Shown here: positions 57,390 to 64,000 of the stretch, piece by piece | Numbering within the stretch: the stretch's first letter is position 1 | How the letters are laid out: each line of letters begins with the position of its first letter | From: Chryseobacterium sp. ISL-6 | GTDB taxonomy: Bacteria > Bacteroidota > Bacteroidia > Flavobacteriales > Weeksellaceae | DNA length: 64,000 nucleotides | Direction of reading: 5' to 3' | Assembly: GCF_018613715.1 (NCBI RefSeq) | Contig: NZ_JAGGPT010000010.1 | Span: 248,001-312,000, forward strand | Notes under the pieces: generated by a model | Told to the model about the DNA's origin: nothing | The model's input: only the letters and a program-made list of their open reading frames with translations | Database searches by the model: none | Position numbers and translations under genes: made by a program

Positions 57390-58525
57390 TTGTACAAGCC
57401 TTTATTTTTCATCTCCTCAATAGATAATTCATATTTATCTTCTGGGATTTCCTGATCATTAACCCAACTTGTAAAAGCTTCAATTCCTTTGTCGAAAGTC
57501 CATTGGGGTTCAAATCCCAATTCAGATTTTATTTTGGATATATCTGCAAAATTATGTCTTATATCTCCCAATCTATAGTTTCCAGAGATTTTTATTGGTA
57601 TCTCACGTTTGTAGAATTTTGACAGTGTATCAGCTACTGTTATCACATCTGTCGCAACACCAGTTCCAACATTGTAAACCTGACCATTTGCCTCTTCTTT
57701 TTCAAGCCCTAATATAGTTGCATCTACAACATCATCTATAAATACAAAATCACGTGTCTCTTTACCATCTTCAAAAATATTGATCGCATTCCCATTTTTA
57801 ATGCGGGTAGAAAAAATAGACAATATTCCAGTATAAGGATTTGATAAAGATTGTCCGGGACCATATACATTTTGGTACCTGTATCCTACTGCGGCAATTC
57901 CCAAAGATTTACAAACCGTTAAAACCATCTGTTCCTGATTCTGCTTGGTGATACCATACACAGACGTAGGATGTATTTTGCTGTCTTCTGTAGTTGGAAG
58001 TATCTCAACTGCTTCATGACATATAGGACATTTACACAAAAAATCCCCTCTAGACATATCTTCGTCTAATCTTTCTATTGGATATACAGTTCCGTGGTTT
58101 TTGCATTCATATTTTCCTTCTCCATAAATAGCACGTGAGGCAGCAACAACAACTTTCTTTACTTTATGAGGGCTATTCGCAAGTAGATCAAGCATAATTG
58201 CTGTACCTCCGATATTAACCTCAATATATTTTTGAATTTCATACATTGATTGCCCTGTTCCTGTTTCTGCTGCCAGGTGGATAATTGCATCTTGTCCTTT
58301 GATCGCATTAATCCAATCCTCTTTTGACGTCACTGACCCCTTAATAAAGTTGACTTTATTATTGATACTTCTGTAAAGTGGTGAAGTAAGGTCAGGATTA
58401 TCACCATGGATCTGAGGTGACAGATTATCTAAAACCGTTACGTTTAATCCTCTATCCAAAAGTTTGAGAGCAATGTTAGAGCCTATAAAACCGGCACCTC
58501 CAGTAATTAATATATTTTTTTTCAT
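57386..58525 (-). CDS. Extended SDR nucleotide-sugar epimerase with zinc-ribbon insert (dTDP-L-rhamnose 4-epimerase-like)
   Basis: The 379-residue protein has the NAD-binding 'ITGGAGFIGSNIALKLLDRG' and the catalytic Ser/Tyr/Lys set ('AASRAIYG', 'SVYGITKQNQ' with Tyr190, Lys194). Between them lies an insert (about 138-182) with Cys141-x2-His144 and Cys166-x2-Cys169, a probable structural zinc ribbon not found in GalE or RmlB. I recall the same insert in dTDP-L-rhamnose 4-epimerases (6-deoxy-L-talose formation, WbiB-like). rfbC in the same operon fits a dTDP-6-deoxy-hexose pathway. UDP-glucose or UDP-GlcNAc epimerase is the alternative. Confidence 0.82.
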   Translation of the reverse strand: MKKNILITGGAGFIGSNIALKLLDRGLNVTVLDNLSPQIHGDNPDLTSPLYRSINNKVNFIKGSVTSKEDWINAIKGQDAIIHLAAETGTGQSMYEIQKYIEVNIGGTAIMLDLLANSPHKVKKVVVAASRAIYGEGKYECKNHGTVYPIERLDEDMSRGDFLCKCPICHEAVEILPTTEDSKIHPTSVYGITKQNQEQMVLTVCKSLGIAAVGYRYQNVYGPGQSLSNPYTGILSIFSTRIKNGNAINIFEDGKETRDFVFIDDVVDATILGLEKEEANGQVYNVGTGVATDVITVADTLSKFYKREIPIKISGNYRLGDIRHNFADISKIKSELGFEPQWTFDKGIEAFTSWVNDQEIPEDKYELSIEEMKNKGLYK

Positions 58526-58527
58526 AT

Positions 58528-59145
58528 TTATGTAAAATTCCCTTTAGCATCAGTCTTCAACCAAGCTTGTGTTTCAAATGAATAACGTTTTATAACCTTA
58601 GCTGGTGATCCAACAATAACACAGTAATCATCAAATTTTCCAGATACAACACTATTAGCTCCAATAGTACAATGTTTTCCGATTTTTGTTCCTGGGAGTA
58701 TAACGGAATTATTATAAATTTTACAATCATCCCCTATGAAAACCGGATGAGTTTTTATATCTTGATGTTCTATTGGTAAATTTATATCTTCATATGGATG
58801 ATGTATATCCGTTATTGATACATTAGCTGCAATTGCTGTATTTTTTCCAATTTCTATAGATTCTGCACAAGTAAGATGTAAATTCTGTTGAATAGAAACT
58901 CCATCATTGAGAATAATTCTAGGTGTAAATTTTTTAGATTGGTATTGCCTCACTCCTTCTACTCTAGCCCTCCAACCGATAAAAACATTATCTCCTAATA
59001 TGATCGATTCTGGCGTAATCAAAAAAGGATTGATTAAAACACAATGCTTACCTATCTTTTCAAAGAAAAAACTATACAAAAAAATAGTTTTAAATCTATG
59101 CCATTTAAGGTTTATTATTCTAACTGATTTAAGTACTGGAGACAT
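58528..59145 (-). CDS. Hexapeptide-repeat acyltransferase (WcaF/maltose-acetyltransferase-like)
   Basis: The 205-residue protein has an amphipathic N-terminus and a left-handed beta-helix built from hexapeptide turns ('IILGDNVFIGWRARVEG', 'IEIGKNTAIAANVSI', 'VFIGDDCKIYNNSVILPG'). The catalytic His is in 'SITDIHHPYED'. The C-terminal 'VVSGKFDDYCVIVGSPAKVI' is the standard end. It probably O-acetylates a polymer sugar or intermediate. It is separated from the epimerase by 2 bp. Confidence 0.88.
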   Translation of the reverse strand: MSPVLKSVRIINLKWHRFKTIFLYSFFFEKIGKHCVLINPFLITPESIILGDNVFIGWRARVEGVRQYQSKKFTPRIILNDGVSIQQNLHLTCAESIEIGKNTAIAANVSITDIHHPYEDINLPIEHQDIKTHPVFIGDDCKIYNNSVILPGTKIGKHCTIGANSVVSGKFDDYCVIVGSPAKVIKRYSFETQAWLKTDAKGNFT

Positions 59146-59148
59146 TAT

Positions 59149-59823
59149 CTATGATTTAAAGTTTTTATAAAAATCATCAATATTTAGAAAAATATCAGAA
59201 TTTTTTTCAATCCAATCAACATCTTTATCCCACCATTTAGATTCATTTAAAACATCAATTTGCTCATCCTTAAATCTTTTTCGGATAAATCTTGCGGGAA
59301 TACCACCAACAATGGTATAAGGCTCAACGTCAGAAGTCACTACAGAATTGGAACCAATTATTGCACCATCACCCACGTTTACACCATCAGCAATAATAAC
59401 ATTAGCACAAATCCAGACATCATTGCCAACGGAAACGTTTCTCATAGGATTATGATGATCTTTCTTCTGAAAGTTTTTCAAACAATACTCAGGATTTGAA
59501 TATATTGCAGGATGAGTACTTACGAAAGTATGTGTTGGATGCTTACCTGGCGCTATCCTAACATTTGGTCCTACAGAGCAAAATTTACCCATTGTGGTTT
59601 CACTAATCACCGAACCATCGGAAATATAAGAAAAATCATCAATTGACGAGTTTATAATAATCACATTGTTTCCAAGCCAGTTGTATTTACCGAAAACAAC
59701 ATTGAATAATTTAGACATATACCCTACTCTAAGATACTGATATCTAGATTGGTATTTTATTTTTGTAATCAGCCATTTCAAATACTCAGAAAAGGGATTT
59801 TGCAAATAAGATTTATCCAACAT
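59149..59823 (-). CDS. CatB-related hexapeptide O-acyltransferase
   Basis: The 224-residue protein has a beta-helix with 'WLGNNVIIINSSIDDFSYIS' and 'SETTMGKFCSVGPNVRIAPG'. The xenobiotic-acetyltransferase signature is 'HPTHTFVSTHPAIYS' with 'VSVGNDVWICANVIIADGV', 'VVTSDVEPYTIVGGIPARFI'. The catalytic His lies in 'APGKHPTH'. It likely acetylates a sugar of the repeat unit. A different subfamily from the neighbouring acyltransferase gene, 3 bp downstream, suggests two separate modifications. Confidence 0.88.
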   Translation of the reverse strand: MLDKSYLQNPFSEYLKWLITKIKYQSRYQYLRVGYMSKLFNVVFGKYNWLGNNVIIINSSIDDFSYISDGSVISETTMGKFCSVGPNVRIAPGKHPTHTFVSTHPAIYSNPEYCLKNFQKKDHHNPMRNVSVGNDVWICANVIIADGVNVGDGAIIGSNSVVTSDVEPYTIVGGIPARFIRKRFKDEQIDVLNESKWWDKDVDWIEKNSDIFLNIDDFYKNFKS

Positions 59824-59829
59824 ACCTTT

Positions 59830-61314
59830 TTACTTTTTTACTAATGAAATTAATTGCCTTACGTTTTCATTTTTCAAAACAACAGGTAAATATAAAAAAA
59901 GTGAAAGTATACCTATAATTATCTTTAAAATATTTTTTTCAGCAGAAATTAATTGATTACACGAAACATTAATAACTATAATTAATATACTCAAAAAGAA
60001 CAATTTGATTTCTTCTTTTTGAAATACCTTCCAAAAACCAATCTTTAGAGAGCTATTGTAATTGATAATAACCAAAACAGATCCTACTGAAAGGGCAATT
60101 CCCCAGGCTATAATAATTCCATATCCGCCTAAATATGTACCGAGTATCATCCCTAAAACAATATTAATAACAGCCATACCAATGTGAACGATAACTAATA
60201 TATTTAACCGTCCTTCTCCCATTGAGCTAAAATAAGCAGGCCCACACATAATATTAATAAATGAAGAAGCAGTTAAGACCAGCATAGAAAAAATGAAATC
60301 ATTATTAAAATCACCAAGCCATGCTAAAGATATGAAAGGAGTTGCTAATATTAAGATCGTGGATAATGGCAAATTGAATAAAAGTAAAATACGATTCATC
60401 TTAATATAGAAATCTTGTAAAAAAGAAGATCCGCCAACCTTTGCTTTTTCAGCAACAACAGGAACTACAACCTGATTGGCATTCGTCAATAAAGCTCTAA
60501 ATTGATTCACTGCTTTAGTTGCCATCTCATAATGCCCAAGAAGTGCAAGACCACCATATTTACTCAATAAAAGTTTGGTAGCAGGCTCATATAAAAGCTG
60601 GCTTATGGATACAAGTTGAAATTTGTATCCATAATTAAAAAGTTCTTTGAATGATTTCAAACTCCACTTCCAATAACGGATTTTATTATTAGGATTTATT
60701 CTAACTGTACATATTAAGGCAACTACAAAAATAAAAACAGATTGTAAAAGCTGTACAATTGCAACACCTTTAAGGTGATAAATAGGCGTTAATAATATAG
60801 TGCCAACAAACATAATAATCCCGGATGCGATGTAAATAAAATTTCGGATGTAATTTTTTTGGTGCCCTTCTAAAACGGATGTAAATACTCCTCCAACGGC
60901 ATTAATACAAAGGGAAGCTAATGAATAAGGAAGTATTTCTAATGCGACATCTAAAAAACTTTTATCAATTACGAATCCCAAGAAAAATTTTGCAGAAGAT
61001 AAAATTAGTAAACTTAGAGTGCCAAACAAGATCAACATTGACAAAATTGAAGTAAATATTAGTTTACCCAGTTTAGTTTCGTCATCCTCCAAAAGATATT
61101 CTGCAACAAACTTCACCAATCCAGAAGTCAGACCCAAATTAGCCAAATTAGCAATAGAAGAAAATGACAATATAAGAGACCATACTCCCAATTGCTTTAC
61201 ACCAACCGCTGCTAATAAATACTTATACAAAAAAAAGTACAACAACGCTGTAAAGACAACCTGTATAACTGCCGATAAAGCATTAATTGTAAGTTTTTTT
61301 GAAGAAAAATTCAT
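59830..61314 (-). CDS. Polysaccharide flippase (Wzx, MATE/MOP superfamily)
   Basis: The start is set at 61314 ('MNFSSKKLTINALSAVIQV'); the three codons before it are dispensable. The 494-residue protein has about 12-14 transmembrane helices and the Wzx-style features 'GVKQLGVWSLILSFSSIANL' near the start, 'LGLTSGLVKFVAEY' and 'LLLSKYGGLALLGHYEMATK' in the second half. It moves the lipid-linked repeat unit from the cytoplasmic to the periplasmic leaflet. It lies between the autokinase and the acyltransferases. Confidence 0.88.
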   Translation of the reverse strand: MNFSSKKLTINALSAVIQVVFTALLYFFLYKYLLAAVGVKQLGVWSLILSFSSIANLANLGLTSGLVKFVAEYLLEDDETKLGKLIFTSILSMLILFGTLSLLILSSAKFFLGFVIDKSFLDVALEILPYSLASLCINAVGGVFTSVLEGHQKNYIRNFIYIASGIIMFVGTILLTPIYHLKGVAIVQLLQSVFIFVVALICTVRINPNNKIRYWKWSLKSFKELFNYGYKFQLVSISQLLYEPATKLLLSKYGGLALLGHYEMATKAVNQFRALLTNANQVVVPVVAEKAKVGGSSFLQDFYIKMNRILLLFNLPLSTILILATPFISLAWLGDFNNDFIFSMLVLTASSFINIMCGPAYFSSMGEGRLNILVIVHIGMAVINIVLGMILGTYLGGYGIIIAWGIALSVGSVLVIINYNSSLKIGFWKVFQKEEIKLFFLSILIIVINVSCNQLISAEKNILKIIIGILSLFLYLPVVLKNENVRQLISLVKK

Positions 61315-61400
61315 TAAGGTCAATTATTTATACATTCGATTGTATTTTGTGTAAAATATCTTTTTTCATTTCCTACTATGCTTTACTTTATAAGACGATA

Positions 61401-63749
61401 CTAAAAATATTTCTTCCACCACTTTTTCTCCTCTGCCTGATATCCGTATCCAAACTTGTTCCCATAGCCAAAGTTAGATTCTTTCACCTCATTTAATACA
61501 ATTCCTACATTTTTGAGCTTTTTGTCCCCTATCGAATTATTTAAAAACTCTATATAGCTTTTTTCTGTGACCTCAGACCTCGTTACATATACGATAGCAT
61601 CACTCATATCTGATATAAGGAAAGAATCCGTAACTAATAAAAGAGGAGCCGTATCCAAAACAATATATTTGTATTTGTTTAGCGCTTTAGCAATGTCTAA
61701 AAGTTCTTCTAACTTGCCATTCTGTAAAAGATCTGTCGGATTTGGAGGAATAGAACCCGAATAAATAAAGTCACAGTTCTCGTTATAACTACTTGGATGA
61801 ATAATTTCGTTAATAGAGATTTCCTCTCCGCTTAAGAATTCTGACAAACCTTTTGCCGTCTTCATTGAAGGATTGTAGCGTTGTAATTGTGGATTTCTAA
61901 CATCTGCCCCAATTACCAAGACTTTATTACGTGAAGAGGCTAATATGATTGATAAATTGGTTGACACAAATGTCTTTCCTTCTCCTTTTACCGATGAGGT
62001 GACCATTATAACATGTGGTACATCTCTTCGAGGTAATAAAAAATTCAAATTGGTTACAAATATCCTGAAGGCCTCAGCCATAGGCGAAACATCATTAAAA
62101 GTAACGAGTGCATTTTCTTTGTTTTTCAGCTTTGGAATTTCAGCAATCACCGGTAAATCAGTAAGTTTAGTAAGATCTGCTCTTCTAACAATAGTACTTT
62201 GCAGAAGGCCTTTTAAATAAATGATTGCAAATGGTATCAGTAAACCTAAGGCAGCAAATATTCCCAATATAACTAATTTCCTAGGTGCAACAGGTTTTTT
62301 AAATATAAATGCTTTATCTATTACTCTTGCCTTTTCAGCAGTTATCTCCATACTGATCGCAGCTTCTTCCCTTTTTTCTAAAAGTAATAAATAAAGATTT
62401 TCTTTTATTTGCTGCTGTCTTTCAATACTTCTAAATAATTTTTCTTGCCTTGGAATTTTGCCAATCATCTGCTCAGAACCCCCTAACTGGCTTTCTACTT
62501 TTCTTTTTGCCAATTCCAATGTCGCCTGATTTTTTTGCAAAGATTGTGTCAAAGAAGATTTCATTTCTTCAATTTGTTTGTTTGCACTTTTTACAAGCGG
62601 GTTATCTGGTGTGGCTTCCTCCAAGTATTTATTTCTTTGAAGTACAAGTGTGTTATATTCCTGGATTGCTTTCCCAGCAGTTTCACTGTCCAATCCTATA
62701 TTAAGCGGTAAAACATCTCCTGTCCCCTTTTTATTTAGAGAATTTTGAAGCATTTGATTAAGTTCCAACTGAGTTCCTATTTCCAGAATCTGAGCTTTAC
62801 TCTGTTCTTTCAATTGAAGATTAATTTTAGCTTCTGTCGGCAAATCGACAATATTATTATCTGATTTATATCCTTCCTTTTGAGTTTCTACATCACCCAA
62901 TTCTTGTGAAATAAGCAGAATTCTTTTATCAATAAAATCCTTCGTTCTCTTAGATTCAATATTTTTATCACTAATGGCGTAGACATTATACTGTCTTACT
63001 AAACCATTAAGAAAATCTTTTGCCTTATCTTTATTTTCAAAATCTACAGAAAGATTTATAATAGTTCCATCTTTATCCAACAAATCAACTTTTACAGCCT
63101 CCTGATAATCATTAACTGTACTTTCAAAATTACTATAGTTGAAATAAACATCTGAAAGGTCAACTTTTTTAGGTGCTTTAAAATCAGGATTCTTACTGAT
63201 CATTACTACCGCAAAAGGTAAGCTCGTCGTTTTATTAAAAGAAGTTTTTATATCATTCTTCCATTCTTTAGAAGACAATATGATTTCATTACCTTTAGTT
63301 TTAATAGAAATTGGTTTCTTAGGTAATTCGGAATCTTTTTTTTCCTGAATAATATTGATTATGTAAGGATTTGTATTCCCATACAGTTCTACACTATTAA
63401 ATGTTTGCTTAGCATATATAGGAGTTTGAAAGTTATTTTCTTTCAAGACATCTTCTACAATTGTTTTGGATTCAAAAACACCAACTTCATTTTCAATGCT
63501 ATTGGTACCCATACCACTAAGACCGCCAATACTTTGTAACACCCCAATATCTCCGGATGCTACAGACATTTTTTTAGCATCTTTTATAAGTACAGATGTT
63601 TGAGCTTTATAAACAGGAGCAGTCGATTTTATAAAATAAATTGCCAATATCAACATCAGGAAAATCATTCCGAAAAAATATTTCCAATTTTTTAAATATG
63701 GACTTATAAGTTCTTTTACATCGACTTCTTTAGAGTTCAGTTTATCCAT
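61401..63749 (-). CDS. wzc: Polysaccharide co-polymerase and tyrosine autokinase (Wzc-type)
   Basis: The 782-residue protein has a Wzz N-domain between two membrane helices (about 33-50 and 495-515) with a long coiled periplasmic part, GNVR-like 'GGSEQMIGKIPRQEKLFRSI'. The BY-kinase domain carries Walker A 'SSVKGEGKTF' (about 580), Walker A' 'VLVIGADVRNPQ' and Walker B 'YKYIVLDTAPLL'. The C-terminal tail holds a tyrosine cluster ('FGYGNKFGYGYQAEEKK', then 'KYF'), the usual autophosphorylation site. It controls chain length and export. It is the first gene of the polysaccharide operon in the window. Confidence 0.93.
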   Translation of the reverse strand: MDKLNSKEVDVKELISPYLKNWKYFFGMIFLMLILAIYFIKSTAPVYKAQTSVLIKDAKKMSVASGDIGVLQSIGGLSGMGTNSIENEVGVFESKTIVEDVLKENNFQTPIYAKQTFNSVELYGNTNPYIINIIQEKKDSELPKKPISIKTKGNEIILSSKEWKNDIKTSFNKTTSLPFAVVMISKNPDFKAPKKVDLSDVYFNYSNFESTVNDYQEAVKVDLLDKDGTIINLSVDFENKDKAKDFLNGLVRQYNVYAISDKNIESKRTKDFIDKRILLISQELGDVETQKEGYKSDNNIVDLPTEAKINLQLKEQSKAQILEIGTQLELNQMLQNSLNKKGTGDVLPLNIGLDSETAGKAIQEYNTLVLQRNKYLEEATPDNPLVKSANKQIEEMKSSLTQSLQKNQATLELAKRKVESQLGGSEQMIGKIPRQEKLFRSIERQQQIKENLYLLLLEKREEAAISMEITAEKARVIDKAFIFKKPVAPRKLVILGIFAALGLLIPFAIIYLKGLLQSTIVRRADLTKLTDLPVIAEIPKLKNKENALVTFNDVSPMAEAFRIFVTNLNFLLPRRDVPHVIMVTSSVKGEGKTFVSTNLSIILASSRNKVLVIGADVRNPQLQRYNPSMKTAKGLSEFLSGEEISINEIIHPSSYNENCDFIYSGSIPPNPTDLLQNGKLEELLDIAKALNKYKYIVLDTAPLLLVTDSFLISDMSDAIVYVTRSEVTEKSYIEFLNNSIGDKKLKNVGIVLNEVKESNFGYGNKFGYGYQAEEKKWWKKYF

Positions 63750-63809
63750 TTTTAAGGATTAAATTATCAATTGAAAAATTCTATTACAACACTTTATTTA
63801 AAACGTGTG

Positions 63810-63817
63810 CAAATATA
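63810..63817 (-). promoter_or_regulatory. -7 box before wzc
   Basis: TATATTTG on the minus strand matches TAnnTTTG exactly, 61 nt before the wzc ATG. A second box, TATCTTTG, lies at 63942-63949 just after the next gene's stop. Confidence 0.5.
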
Positions 63818-63954
63818 TCTATTATTTTAGATAATCTTTTTAATAATTATTAAAAAGATTGCAGGGGAATTGTTTTTATAGTATCCTATTTTCACTAAAG
63901 ATATTATATATATACATCTCCTTTATCCATAATGTTCAAAACAAAGATATTTTT

Positions 63955-64000
63955 TTATTTTTTTATTTTATAGGTCAACATGAGACCTCCTCTTGTAGGT
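63955..64000 (-). CDS. C-terminal tail of an upstream gene, cut by right edge
   Basis: On the minus strand one frame reads 'PTRGGLMLTYKIKK' and then a TAA at 63955. The strand-like ending is compatible with an outer-membrane barrel or export protein, but 14 residues cannot identify it. Another frame ends 'TYKRRSHVDL' at 63968, so even the frame is uncertain. Confidence 0.35.
   Translation of the reverse strand, partial: PTRGGLMLTYKIKK

Noticed and set aside
1..64000. CRISPR array, tRNA, rRNA, insertion sequence or prophage
   Set aside because: No regularly spaced repeats, cloverleaf, rRNA-like or transposase/integrase sequence was seen.

Overview
This window is a chromosomal stretch of a low-GC Bacteroidota bacterium of the family Weeksellaceae, most likely Chryseobacterium or a close relative. 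The evidence is the mix of families: GH92 mannosidase, an OMP-barrel receptor with a carboxypeptidase-regulatory-like domain, PorX, a Por-secretion (T9SS) sorting domain, an LpxC-FabZ fusion, a GG-leader 'bacteriocin-like' peptide and surface proteins with a 'GVGINT' start. The promoter signature agrees: eighteen genes are preceded by an exact TAnnTTTG (-7) box, while Shine-Dalgarno sequences are essentially absent. No rRNA, tRNA, CRISPR array, insertion sequence or prophage was seen.

Layout. 1-10 kb: a receptor cut by the left edge, a secreted GH92 mannosidase, a phytanoyl-CoA dioxygenase-like gene broken by one in-frame stop, a dicarboxylate/amino-acid symporter, a BON lipoprotein pair and a secreted S15-type hydrolase. 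10-16 kb: an alkylation-repair operon (ada-like, methyltransferase, alkB-like), then agmatinase and arginine decarboxylase around a HAD phosphatase. 16-25 kb: a DSP-like phosphatase lipoprotein, thiamine pyrophosphokinase overlapping cobalamin adenosyltransferase, DinB, a secreted Ntn hydrolase with a WYL regulator, a Crp-AhpD pair, an ABC exporter and an eRF1-like (baeRF/Balon-type) protein. 26-32 kb: LptB with an unusual C-terminal extra domain, a TM2 protein, an unrecognised protein with a gasdermin-like layout followed by a GG-leader peptide, hemB, a protein that is almost only a T9SS sorting signal, and a NatAB-type exporter. 32-40 kb: an outer-membrane barrel, sucD and the lipid A block lpxD-lpxC/fabZ-lpxA-efp-lpxD paralogue, next to an HD phosphohydrolase. 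40-48 kb: S41 peptidase, porX, exonuclease III, RlpA, two secreted surface proteins and rimO.

48.5-64 kb is one long minus-strand polysaccharide operon of 13 genes: wzc-type tyrosine autokinase, Wzx flippase, two hexapeptide acyltransferases, a zinc-ribbon-bearing nucleotide-sugar epimerase, four glycosyltransferases, an EpsG/Wzy-like polymerase, a GH39-like glycosidase, rfbC and the initiating polyprenyl glycosylphosphotransferase, closed by a strong terminator. Together they encode a Wzx/Wzy-type capsule or exopolysaccharide, probably containing a dTDP-6-deoxy-L-hexose.

The best candidates for something new are the gasdermin-like gene with its GG-leader peptide (27.6-28.6 kb), the LptB fusion (26.1-26.5 kb), the near cargo-less T9SS protein (29.8 kb), the GTTAA operator-like array upstream of rlpA (45.1 kb) and the GH39-like enzyme inside the polysaccharide operon. 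All family assignments rest on motif recognition by eye, with no database search.
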